Shown: positions 25,394-34,200 of the stretch, in pieces
Numbering within the stretch: the first letter of the stretch is position 1
How the letters are laid out: each line of letters begins with the position of its first letter
Source: Actinacidiphila glaucinigra
GTDB taxonomy: Bacteria; Actinomycetota; Actinomycetes; Streptomycetales; Streptomycetaceae
Direction of reading: 5' to 3'
Length of the DNA: 64,000 nucleotides
Assembly (NCBI RefSeq): GCF_900188405.1
Contig: NZ_FZOF01000017.1
Coordinates: 62,001-126,000 of the forward strand
Program-made: the position numbers and the translations under genes
Notes under the pieces: generated by a model
Databases searched by the model: none
The model's input: the letters and a program-made list of their open reading frames with translations, nothing else
What the model was told of the DNA's origin: nothing

Positions 25394-26089
25394 ATGGAGA
25401 TCAAGGGATCAGTCGCCCTGGTGACGGGAGCCAACCGGGGGATCGGGTACGCGTTCGCCCGGGCGCTCCTGGAGCACGGCGCGGCGAAGGTCTACGCCGG
25501 CGTCCGCGATCCGAAGAGCGTGACCGACCCGGACCTCGTCCCGCTGCGGCTGGACGTGACGGACGAACGGCAGGCGGCCGCGGCGGCCGAGGCCGCGGGG
25601 GACGTCTCCATCCTGGTCAACAACGCCGGCGTCGGCGGCGCCACCAGCGGACTCCTGACGGGCGGCCTCGACGGCGCCCGCCAGGCCATGGACGTCAACT
25701 ACTTCGGCACATGGGCGGTCTCCCAGGCCTTCGCCCCGGTGCTGGCCCGCAACGGCGGCGGGGCACTGGTGAACATGCTGTCGCTGGCCTCCTGGGTCGG
25801 GCAGCCGCAGTTCCCCGGTTACGCCGCGTCCAAGGCCGCGCAGTGGTCTCTGACGGACGCCCTGCGCAAGGGCCTGCACGGTCAGGGCACCCTGGTCGTC
25901 GGCGTGCACTGCGGATTCGTGGACACCGACCTGAGCGCCTGGACGGACGCGCCGAAGATCAGCGCCGCCAGTGTCGCGGAGCTGACCATGGAGGCCCTGA
26001 CCCACGACCGGTTCGAGGTCCTCGCCGACGAACAGACGCGCAGCGTCAAGGCCGCCCTCGCGCACCCCCCGACGGTGCCGGCCGCCTGA
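25394..26089 (+). CDS. Short-chain dehydrogenase/reductase (SDR)
   Basis: 231 residues, classical SDR: cofactor motif TGANRGIG (about 12-19), NNAG (about 75-78), catalytic Tyr and Lys in YAASK, and the preceding Ser in LSLASW. NAD(P)(H)-dependent oxidoreductase of unknown substrate. ATG 25394 has GGAAG 6 nt upstream. It is alone between the MarR gene and the zinc-finger gene and has its own AT-rich upstream region. Confidence 0.88.
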   Translation: MEIKGSVALVTGANRGIGYAFARALLEHGAAKVYAGVRDPKSVTDPDLVPLRLDVTDERQAAAAAEAAGDVSILVNNAGVGGATSGLLTGGLDGARQAMDVNYFGTWAVSQAFAPVLARNGGGALVNMLSLASWVGQPQFPGYAASKAAQWSLTDALRKGLHGQGTLVVGVHCGFVDTDLSAWTDAPKISAASVAELTMEALTHDRFEVLADEQTRSVKAALAHPPTVPAA

Positions 26090-26170
26090 TCCGGTGCTCC
26101 GCCCCGGGGGCCCCGCCCAGCGGGGGCAGGACCGCCTTCCATCGCGCGCTCACCGCCACCGGCCGGGTGG

Positions 26171-26227
26171 TTGTCAGGGTTTCCCTGACACTCCTAGGGT
26201 GTCAGGGAAACCCTGACACCCTAGGAG
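26171..26227 (+). promoter_or_regulatory. Promoter embedded in a duplicated palindrome, overlapping the RBS of the zinc-finger gene
   Basis: TTGTCA (26171-26176) and TAGGGT (26195-26200) form a good promoter with 18-bp spacing. The palindrome TGTCAGGGTTTCCCTGACA (26172-26190) covers the -35 side. Its inverse, with AAA in the centre, lies at 26200-26218 near the start of transcription. The second copy is extended by CTCCTAGGG (26191-26199) and CCCTAGGAG (26219-26227), giving a 17-bp perfect stem with an AAA loop whose right arm contains the AGGAG ribosome-binding site. The layout fits a dimeric repressor occupying two sites, or an RNA hairpin hiding the start region. Confidence 0.75.
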
Positions 26228-26233
26228 TGAGCC

Positions 26234-26605
26234 GTGACACTCTCCGACACCCAGGACGAATTCGCCCGCTGCTCCTTCTGCGGCAAGCCGGACCGCGAGG
26301 TCGAGAAGCTGGTCGCGGGCCCCGGAGTGCAGATCTGCGACCAGTGCGTGGCGCTGTGCGCGTCGATCATCGACGGGAGCGTGGGCACCCCGGCCCGGCA
26401 GCCCGCCCCCCTGTGGGCGTCACTGACCGACCCGGAGATGCTGGGTCACATCCCGCGCGTCGCCGCGCACATCGACCAGGCCGAGACCGATCTGCGCTCA
26501 TGGGTGCAGGAACTGCGGCGCCGCGGCGTCACCTGGACCCGGATCGGCGAGGCCCTCGGCATCACCCGCCAGTCCGCATGGGAGCGGTTCTCCGGCGAGG
26601 AGTGA
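26234..26605 (+). CDS. ClpX C4-type zinc-finger protein with C-terminal HTH
   Basis: 123 residues. The N-terminal treble-clef zinc finger of ClpX type has CSFC at 13-16 and CDQC at 35-38 with the LVAGPGVQICDQCV core. No AAA+ domain follows. Instead the C-terminal half has a helical DNA-binding-like segment, RRGVTWTRIGEALGITRQSA. Such small proteins occur widely in actinomycetes and are poorly understood; DNA binding is suggested by the HTH and by the large palindrome over its own promoter. GTG 26234 with AGGAG 6 nt upstream. Confidence 0.85.
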   Translation: MTLSDTQDEFARCSFCGKPDREVEKLVAGPGVQICDQCVALCASIIDGSVGTPARQPAPLWASLTDPEMLGHIPRVAAHIDQAETDLRSWVQELRRRGVTWTRIGEALGITRQSAWERFSGEE

Positions 26606-26824
26606 GCGGATCCCCGGCCCGCCCGCCACCGTGCACCGATCGCCCCGCGCCGCCGCACCGAAAAACGCACCCGCACGCGCGTGCACCCGACCCGGACCGC
26701 GGAATAGAACCCGTCCGGTTGAACGTAATAAGGGTGTAAAAGACGCTGGTCAGGCCACCCCGTCGTCCAGTGGCGGACGGGGGGCCCGGCCGGCGTGGAG
26801 CGCGGGCCTGCCTGGGAGGCAGCA

Positions 26825-27295
26825 GTGGGCATACGGCGGACGACCCTTCCGGGCATCGGGACGCAGTACGACGTGACCACGCGCACCGGGCGGAACCTGT
26901 CGGTGGTGGTGCACCAGGACGGGCGGCGGTTCCTCGGCTTCTACGAGGCGGACGATCCCGACGCCTGCCGGATGTCGGTCCCGCTGGAGGCCGAAGAAGC
27001 CGCGGGGCTGGCGCGGCTGCTGGACCCGACGCCACTGGAGGCGGTGCGGACGGACGGCATCGGGCTGGTCACCGAGCAGATCCCGGTCGGCTCCAGGTCG
27101 CCGTACGCCGGGCGGCCGCTGGGCGACACCCGGGCGCGGACACTGACCGGGGCCTCCGTCGTGGCGGTCGTGCGGCGGACGAGCGCGCACCCCTCCCCCG
27201 GGCCGGACTTCCGGCTGGCGATCGGGGACATCCTCGTGGCGGTCGGCACGCGTGAGGGTGTGGACGCCCTGGCCGCGATCGTGGCGGGGAGTTGA
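26825..27295 (+). CDS. RCK_C/TrkA-C regulatory subunit of a cation/proton antiporter (KhtT-like)
   Basis: 156 residues. The N-terminal half (IRRTTLPGIGTQYDVTTRTG) is the KhtT-like domain; the C-terminal half (QIPVGSRSPYAGRPLGDTRA to FRLAIGDILVAVGT) is a TrkA-C ligand-binding domain. It gates the antiporter encoded 2 nt downstream; in the Bacillus system ligand or pH changes control K+ efflux. GTG 26825 chosen because GGGAGG is 5 nt upstream. Cytoplasmic, peripheral to the membrane. Confidence 0.88.
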   Translation: MGIRRTTLPGIGTQYDVTTRTGRNLSVVVHQDGRRFLGFYEADDPDACRMSVPLEAEEAAGLARLLDPTPLEAVRTDGIGLVTEQIPVGSRSPYAGRPLGDTRARTLTGASVVAVVRRTSAHPSPGPDFRLAIGDILVAVGTREGVDALAAIVAGS

Positions 27296-27297
27296 GG

Positions 27298-28554
27298 ATG
27301 CACGACACCACGGCGCTGCTCGTCGAACTCGGTGCCGTCATCCTCGGGCTGGGCATCATCGGTCGCTTCGCGGGCCGGATCGGGCTGTCGCCCGTGCCGC
27401 TCTACCTGCTGGCCGGGCTCGCCTTCGGGCACGGCGGCGTCGTACCGCTGTCGGCGAGCGAGGACTTCATCTCCGTGGGGGCCGAGATCGGGGTGGTCCT
27501 GCTCCTGCTGCTGCTCGGGCTGGAGTACAGCGCCTCGGAACTGGTCGGCAATCTGCGCGCCCAATACCCCTCTGGGGCCGTGGACTTCGTCCTCAACGCG
27601 GTGCCGGGCGCCGTGGCGGCGCTGCTGCTGGGGTGGGGGCCGGTGGCCGCCGTCGCGCTGGCCGGGGTCACCTGGGTCTCCTCGTCGGGAGTCATCGCCA
27701 AGGTGCTCACGGACCTCGGCAGGCTCGGCAACCGCGAGACGCCCGCGGTGCTCGGCGTCCTGGTCATCGAGGACCTGGCCATGGCGGTCTACCTGCCGCT
27801 GCTGACGACCCTGCTGGCGGGCCTCGGACTGGCGGCCGGAGGGGTGACGCTGGCGATCGCCCTCGGCACCGTGGGCACGGTGCTGTACCTGGCGTTGCGC
27901 CATGGACGGCTGCTCAGCAAGGCGGTCTCGTCCGACAACCCCGAGATGCTGCTCCTGGTCGTGCTCGGGCTGGCGCTGGTGGTGGCGGGCATCACGCAGA
28001 AGCTCCAGGTGTCGGCGGCCGTCGGCGCGTTCCTGGTGGGCATCGCCCTGTCCGGTGAGGTCGCCAAGGGTGCGGGACGTCTGCTGACCCCGCTGCGCGA
28101 TCTGTTCGCCGCCGTGTTCTTCGTGTTCTTCGGGCTGTCCACCGATCCGGCGGCCATACCGCCGGTGCTGCTCCCGGCCCTGGCCCTGGCGCTGGTCACC
28201 ACGGGAACCAAGATCGTCACCGGTTGGTACGCCGCCCGGCGGGCGGGTGTCCACGCGCGGGGGCGGCTGCGGGCGGGCGGCGCGCTCGTCGCACGCGGGG
28301 AGTTCTCGATCGTCATCGCGGGCCTCGCCGTCGCCACGGAGCCCCGTATCGGGCCGCTGGCCACCGCGTACGTCCTGATCCTGGTCGTCGCCGGTCCTGT
28401 GGCGGCCCGCTACACCGAGCCCGCGGTCGCCGCGCTCGGCCGGCGGCTGGGGCGGGACACGTTCGCCCAGCCGGTGCCGGAGCCCGCCGAGGCCGTCGAG
28501 GTCCTCGGGACCTTCGAGGTGACGCCGCCCGAGGACTCCGCCGCCCGGCGGTGA
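27298..28554 (+). CDS. CPA2-family K+/H+ antiporter membrane subunit (KhtU-like)
   Basis: 418 residues, about 12-13 membrane segments. Typical CPA2 features: IGLSPVPLYLLAGLAFG at the entry helix, GVLVIEDLAMAVYLP with the conserved Asp of the ion-binding site, and the LVARGEFSIVIAGLA motif near the end. ATG 27298 follows the regulator's stop by 2 nt with GGGGAG upstream, so the two are one operon. Likely role: K+ efflux and proton uptake in alkaline or osmotic stress. Confidence 0.9.
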   Translation: MHDTTALLVELGAVILGLGIIGRFAGRIGLSPVPLYLLAGLAFGHGGVVPLSASEDFISVGAEIGVVLLLLLLGLEYSASELVGNLRAQYPSGAVDFVLNAVPGAVAALLLGWGPVAAVALAGVTWVSSSGVIAKVLTDLGRLGNRETPAVLGVLVIEDLAMAVYLPLLTTLLAGLGLAAGGVTLAIALGTVGTVLYLALRHGRLLSKAVSSDNPEMLLLVVLGLALVVAGITQKLQVSAAVGAFLVGIALSGEVAKGAGRLLTPLRDLFAAVFFVFFGLSTDPAAIPPVLLPALALALVTTGTKIVTGWYAARRAGVHARGRLRAGGALVARGEFSIVIAGLAVATEPRIGPLATAYVLILVVAGPVAARYTEPAVAALGRRLGRDTFAQPVPEPAEAVEVLGTFEVTPPEDSAARR

Positions 28555-28567
28555 GGGCGATCGGCGA

Positions 28568-28606
28568 TCATCTCCGGTCGAGATGACTGACATCGCGAGT
28601 CATCTC
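28568..28606 (+). promoter_or_regulatory. Three-armed alternative hairpin after the antiporter gene
   Basis: TCATCTC (28568-28574), GAGATGA (28580-28586) and TCATCTC again (28600-28606) can pair in two exclusive ways: a 7-bp stem with a 5-nt loop, or a 9-bp stem (28580-28588 with 28598-28606) with a 9-nt loop. It could be a terminator or a switch in the leader of the MFS gene at 28734. Confidence 0.45.
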
Positions 28607-28733
28607 CTTCACGGGGGAAGCAATCCTCCGGTGCGGGCGCTGCAGCAGTCGGCCGGGCGGTGCGAGAAGCAGCCCGACCGGCACTCCGCCCGCCCGAACC
28701 GCACCACCGGTTCCCGTCACGAGAAGGGCCCTC

Positions 28734-30056
28734 GTGTCCCCTGCGTCCAAGACCCCCTCCACGCGGCGCCCGGCGCCCGCCGCGACCGCCCAGGGCGTTC
28801 CCGGATGGCTGGTCGTGCTGCTGGCCGTCGCTTCCGGGATGACCGTCGCCAACCTCTACTACGCCCAGCCGCTGCTGTCCTCGCTGAGCCACGTCTTCCA
28901 CCTCGGCACGGCGGCGGCCGGCACGCTGATCACGCTGACCCAGATCGGCTACGTGGCCGGGATGATCTTCCTCGTCCCGCTCGGCGACCGGCTGGAGAAG
29001 CGCCGGCTGGTCACCGTGCTGCTCGCCGTCACCACCGTCGCCCTCGCGGTGGCGGGGACCGCCGCGGACTTCCCGGTGCTGCTCGTCGCGTCCCTGGTCA
29101 GCGGTGCCACCTCGGTCGTCGCGCAGATCCTGGTGCCGTTCGCCGCGAGCCTCGCGCCCGACCACGCCCGCGGCCGCGTCGTCGGCCGGGTGATGAGCGG
29201 CCTGCTCGCCGGGATCCTGCTGTCCCGCACGGTCAGCAGCCTGGTCTCCTCCGCCGCGGGCTGGCGCTACGTCTACCTCGGCTCCGCGGTCCTGATGGCC
29301 CTGCTGGCCCTGGCGCTGCGCGCCGCCCTGCCGCAGCACGCGCCGACGACCTCCCTGCCCTACTCCCAGGTCCTGCGCTCGACGCTCCGCCTGGTGCGGA
29401 CGCATCCGGCGCTGCGGCGCCGGGGGCTGTACCAGGCGGCCATGTTCGGCGCGTTCAGCGCCTTCTGGACCACCGTCTCCTTCCTGCTCACCGGTCCGTT
29501 CCACTACTCGCAGATCGGCGTCGCGGTCTTCGCGCTCGTGGGCGCCGCGGGTGCCGCGGTGGCACCGCTGGCCGGCCGCTGGGCGGACCGCGGACTCGTA
29601 CGTCCCGTCACGGGCATCGCCTTCGGCGTGGCGGCCGTGGCCTTCGCCGCGGCGGGCTTCGGACAGCACAGCATCGTCCTGATCGCCCTCGCCGCCATCC
29701 TGCTCGACATGGCCGTGCAGACCACCCTCATCCTCGGACAGCACACCGTCTACCAACTCGACGCCGCCGCACGGTCCCGGCTGAACAGCGCCTTCATCGC
29801 CGTCTTCTTCGCGGGAGGCGCGCTCGGGTCGCAGCTCGGGTCGCTCGCATACCACGCGGCCGGCTGGACGGCGGTCAGCGCCCTGGGGGCCGTGCTTCCC
29901 CTGATCGGCCTCGCCTACTGGGCGACGGAACGCCGCCGACCGCGAGGGCGCGCCGGCCGCCACCGCGCAGGACCCGGCCGGGCAAGGCCCGACCGGGCAG
30001 GCCCCGTCCCGCTGACCGCGCTCAGCCGCGTCCCCCGGCCGCGGTGCGAGGGGTGA
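28734..30056 (+). CDS. MFS transporter, 12-TM
   Basis: 440 residues. About 12 membrane segments with NLYYAQPLLSSLS in the first segment and FLVPLGDRLEKRRLV in the first cytoplasmic loop, typical of sugar-efflux/arabinose-efflux-like carriers (YdhP/AraJ type). The last 35 residues are Arg/Pro-rich and overlap the 3' end of the converging LysR gene by 35 nt. GTG start with AAGGG 5 nt upstream. Substrate unknown; the converging LysR gene may regulate it. Confidence 0.87.
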   Translation: MSPASKTPSTRRPAPAATAQGVPGWLVVLLAVASGMTVANLYYAQPLLSSLSHVFHLGTAAAGTLITLTQIGYVAGMIFLVPLGDRLEKRRLVTVLLAVTTVALAVAGTAADFPVLLVASLVSGATSVVAQILVPFAASLAPDHARGRVVGRVMSGLLAGILLSRTVSSLVSSAAGWRYVYLGSAVLMALLALALRAALPQHAPTTSLPYSQVLRSTLRLVRTHPALRRRGLYQAAMFGAFSAFWTTVSFLLTGPFHYSQIGVAVFALVGAAGAAVAPLAGRWADRGLVRPVTGIAFGVAAVAFAAAGFGQHSIVLIALAAILLDMAVQTTLILGQHTVYQLDAAARSRLNSAFIAVFFAGGALGSQLGSLAYHAAGWTAVSALGAVLPLIGLAYWATERRRPRGRAGRHRAGPGRARPDRAGPVPLTALSRVPRPRCEG

Positions 30057-30909
30057 TGTACCGCAGCAGCGCCTCGACGGCGGGCGCCGGATCGCCTCCG
30101 GGCCTGACCACCATGACCTTCCAGGAGGGCGCGTGGCGCTCGAAGCGGCGTACGGCGAGGTCCGGGAAACGGGCGGCGATCGAGGCGGGCATGATGCAGA
30201 CCCCCAGATCGTGCCGGACCAGTTCGGCCGCGGCGACGATGTCGTTCACCTCGAACACAGGGGTCCGTTCGGTGGTGGCGGCCCGGAACACCCGGTCCAC
30301 CTCGGAGCGGATCGCCCAGCCGGACGGGAAGTCCACGAAGGGCAGACCGGAGACCTCCTCGAAGGTCACCACGTCGTCCTCCGCGAAGCCGCGCCCCGGC
30401 GCGGCGACCAGCAGCATCTGCTCACGCGAGAGCAGACGGGTCACCAGCCCCCGTTGCTGCTGCCGGTCGAGGGCCACCACGGCGAGGTCCACGGTGCCCT
30501 CCCGCAGCGCCTGCCGGATGTCGGCCACCGCCGCCTGCCGCAGGCGCACGGTCACGCCGGGATGTTCCGCGCGCAGGCGGGCCAGCGCCCTGTGCAGACC
30601 GGCCCAGACCCCCTGCATCGTGCCGACGGTCACCAGACCCCGCAGCTCGCCCCGTACGGCGTCGACCGCCGCACGCGCCTCCTCGGCCGCGCGGAGCGCC
30701 GCACGGGCGGCCGGTACGAAGGCCTCCCCTGCCGGGGTCAGCGACACCCGGTGCGTGGTCCGCTCGAAGAGCGCGCTGCCCAGTTCCCGCTCCAGCGTCC
30801 GTACGGTGCCGGACACCGCGGACTGCACGACGTGCAGCCGCTGGGCGGCCGCCGTGAACCCGCCCTCCTCGGCGACCGCGACGACCACTTCCATCTGCCG
30901 CAGATCCAT
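30022..30909 (-). CDS. LysR family transcriptional regulator
   Basis: 295 residues. N-terminal winged HTH at about 1-60 (MDLRQMEVVVAVAEEGGFTA, LHVVQSAVSGTVRTLE, TTHRVSLTPAGEAF), then the two-lobed co-inducer domain at about 90-290. ATG 30907-30909. It is convergent with the MFS gene and divergent from the NRPS gene; LysR proteins commonly control a divergent neighbour, so the NRPS promoter is a reasonable candidate target as well as its own. Confidence 0.9.
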   Translation of the reverse strand: MDLRQMEVVVAVAEEGGFTAAAQRLHVVQSAVSGTVRTLERELGSALFERTTHRVSLTPAGEAFVPAARAALRAAEEARAAVDAVRGELRGLVTVGTMQGVWAGLHRALARLRAEHPGVTVRLRQAAVADIRQALREGTVDLAVVALDRQQQRGLVTRLLSREQMLLVAAPGRGFAEDDVVTFEEVSGLPFVDFPSGWAIRSEVDRVFRAATTERTPVFEVNDIVAAAELVRHDLGVCIMPASIAARFPDLAVRRFERHAPSWKVMVVRPGGDPAPAVEALLRYITPRTAAGGRG

Positions 30910-31097
30910 GCGTACCCAGCTGCCCTTCCGTCGGCCGGCCGGAAGCCGGTCATCTCCGCCGGCGATGATCCACTGCTTACAGCATCGCACCACCGCCGGA
31001 CCGACGGCCGACCCGCGCGGCACGGATCCGGCAGCCCCCACAAAATGACCATTCGTCACGGGGTCGCATTTGCGTCAACTGCTCTTTCACCACGCTC

Positions 31098-31144
31098 CAT
31101 TCACGTGATCGCAGACGAGGTGACCTAGATCATTCACATCATCG
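31098..31144. promoter_or_regulatory. Direct repeat in the LysR-NRPS intergenic region
   Basis: CATTCACGTGATCG (31098-31111) and CATTCACATCATCG (31131-31144) are 33 bp apart, three helical turns, in the 313-nt gap upstream of the NRPS gene. No gene fits between 30910 and 31222. Confidence 0.45.
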
Positions 31145-31222
31145 TCGCGCGCGTCCCACAAATTCACCGAGGCGTTCCGCTTGGTGCCGCCACAGTGCAG
31201 GGACAGTTCCCAGGGAGATCGC

Positions 31223-34200
31223 GTGCGCACTACACCGGCCGTGGACCCGGCCGCTCCGGCCGGACCCACGGTGGCCGATGCCGTCACCTTCGGCGCCATC
31301 GAGAATGCGTCGTCGGACGTGTTCGCCGCGATCGAGGAGCAGGCTCGGCTGACCCCGGACGCCCCGGCCGTCGTCGACGCGACGGGCACTTCCACCTACG
31401 CCGAACTGCTGGCCGCCGTCACGCCGTTGGCGCGGGCGCTGCACTCGAACGGGGTGCGCGCGGGGGACCTGGTGGGCCTGTCCCTGCCCCGGGGCCGGGA
31501 CGCGGTCACGGCGATGCTCGCGGTCCTGCGGGCCGGAGCCGGTTACCTGCCGCTCGACCCGGGCTACCCGGCGGCGCGGCTGGCGGTGATGGTCGAGGAA
31601 GCCGCCCCCCGAGTGGTGATCGTCCCGGCCGGCGGCACGGACGGGATCGCCGGCTCCCTCCCGGCGGGGACGCCGGTCATCGCGGTGGACGCCGCCGGAA
31701 CCGCTCCCCTGCCGGGCACGGCCGCGGCGCCGGAGGACCCCGCGTACGTCGTCTTCACCTCGGGCTCGACGGGTCGGCCCAAGGGCGTGGTCGTTCCGCG
31801 GCGCGCCCTGGCGCACTTCTGCCGGGCGGCCGGGGAGCGCTACGGCTTCTCCCCCACCGACCGGGTGCTGCAGTTCGCCTCGCTCAGCTTCGACGCCAGC
31901 GTGGAGGAGATCTTCCCGCCGCTCACCGCCGGCGCCACGGTCGTCGTCCGGGACGAGGACATGATCAGCCGTCCCGACGTCTTCCTGGACCGCTGCGCCG
32001 GACTCGGCGTCACCGTCCTCGACCTGCCGACCGCGTACTGGCACGAGCTCGTCGGCGCGCTCGAGCACGGCGAGGCGGCGCTCCCCGCGACAGTGCGCAC
32101 CGTGATCATCGGCGGTGAGGCCGTCCACCCGGAGGCGGTCACCCGCTGGCAGGCGCAGGCCGGCTCCGGGGTGCGGCTGCTCAACACGTACGGCCCCACC
32201 GAGACCGCGGTCGTGGCGACCGCCGCCGACCTCACCACGTGGACCGGCGGCGGACCCGTGCCGATCGGCACGCCCCTGTCCGGGGTGACCGTGCGGGTCG
32301 TCGCCGCGGACGGCACGACGGCGGCGCCCGGTGAGCCCGGCGAGCTGCGCATCGGCGGCACGGGAGTGGCCACCGGCTACCTCGGGCGTCCGGACCTGAC
32401 CGCGGACCGCTTCCGGGAGGGACCTGACGGGCGGCGGGAGTACCTGTCGGGCGACCGGGTGCGGCAACTGACGGACGGCGGCCTGGAGTACCTGGGCCGG
32501 CTCGACCAGCAGGTCAAGATCCGCGGCTTCCGCGTGGAACCGGGCGAGGTCGAGAGCGCGTTGCGCGAGGTGCGCGGCGTCAGGGACGCCGTCGTCCTCG
32601 TCGACGCCGGCGCGGGCGCGCCGCGGCTCGCGGCCCACCTCGTCACCGAGGACGGCGCGCCGGGTACCGATGCCGTCCGTCGCGAGCTGGCCGCGCGGCT
32701 GCCGCACTACCTCGTGCCCGCCGTCCTCTCCGTGCACGCCGCCTTCCCGCTGACCGTGCAGGGCAAGGTGGACCGCGCGGCGCTGGCCGCCGCGCCGCCG
32801 CCCGTACCCCCGGTCGCTGCGGACGGAGCAGGGGGCTCCTCGCCCGAGGCGCTCGTGGCCGCCGTGTGGAGGGAGCTGCTCGGCGCCGCCGACATCCGTC
32901 CCGGCGACGACTTCTTCGCCCTCGGCGGGGACTCGCTCTCCGCCATCCGCATGATCAGCCGGCTGCGGCACGCCCACGGGGCTGAGCTCACGCTCAGCGC
33001 GCTCTACGCCGCACCGACACTCGCCGAGGTCGCCGGCGTCCTCCCCGCCGCCGACGCCGCTCCGGGGCCGGCTGCCGCCGCGCGCGACGGCGAGCCCGGT
33101 GAGGAGCGCCCGGCCGAGGAGCCGTCGCGCTTCCCGCTCACCGCGCTGCAGCGGGACTTCTGGATGGCCGAGCAGGTGAGCCCCGAACTTCCGGTGCACA
33201 CCCTCGGCATCCGCTACCGGTGGGCGGATCCCGTCCGCCCCGAGCTGCTGCCCCGGTGCCTCGCCGTACTGGCCGCACGCCATCCCGCCCTGGTGTCCCG
33301 TTTCCCGTACGAGGGCGACGGGCCCGTGACGGACGTCGACCGCTCCGCGACCGTCCCGTACGGCGAGGTCGATCTTCGGGACCTGGCGCCGGACGCGGCA
33401 CGGGCGCGGGCGGCCGCGGAGCGCCGCCGGATCGTGACCGAGCGGACCGACCTGGAGCGCGGCCCGGTGGCGCGCGCGGTGCTGCTGCGCACGCCGGACG
33501 GGGACGAACTCCTCCTCGCCGTCCACCACCTGGTCTTCGACGGCTGGTCCGTGGGCGTCCTCGGGGACGCGCTGGCCGAGGTCTACGGCGACCTGAGCGC
33601 GGGTCTCGAGCCGCGCCACGCCGCCGCCGACCGCCTCTCGGAGGTGGCCCGGCAGGGGACGGCCGTGTCCGGTCACGCCGGGCTCGCCGCGTACTGGCGC
33701 GACCGCTTCGACGGCGCCGACCTGGACCTGGAGCTCCCCGCGGACCGGCCACGGCCGGCCATGGCGACCCACCGCGCGGGCCGGGTCACCCGCGACCTCG
33801 ACCCGGCGTCGCTCGCGGTGCTGCAGGCATGCGCCAGCGAGCACCGGGTCAGCCTCTTCATGGTCGTCCTGGCGGGCGTGCAGGTCGTCCTCGGCAGGTA
33901 CAGCGGGCGCAGCGACGTGACGGTCCTGGCACCGGTGGCGGGACGGGAGGATTCCGCGCTGGACCGTGTGGTCGGCTCCGTCCTCAACATCCTGCCGCTG
34001 CGTGGCGACCTGACGGGCGAGCCGAGCTTCGCCGCGCTGCTGGGCCGGGTACGGGACGCGGTCCTTCGCGACCTGGAGCACCAGGGCCTGCCGCTGCCGG
34101 AGATCGCGGCGGCGGTGCGGCGGGCCGGCGGGGGCAGGCTCGACCCGCTGAGCCGGGTGAGCGTGACCGTGCACAACACGGCGGCGCCGCGCGACCCGCT

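Noticed and set aside
28607..28733. Riboswitch (cobalamin- or FMN-like) in the leader of the MFS gene
   Set aside because: GC-rich stems and a CCGGTGCGGGC segment invite the idea, but none of the conserved boxes of those classes is present.
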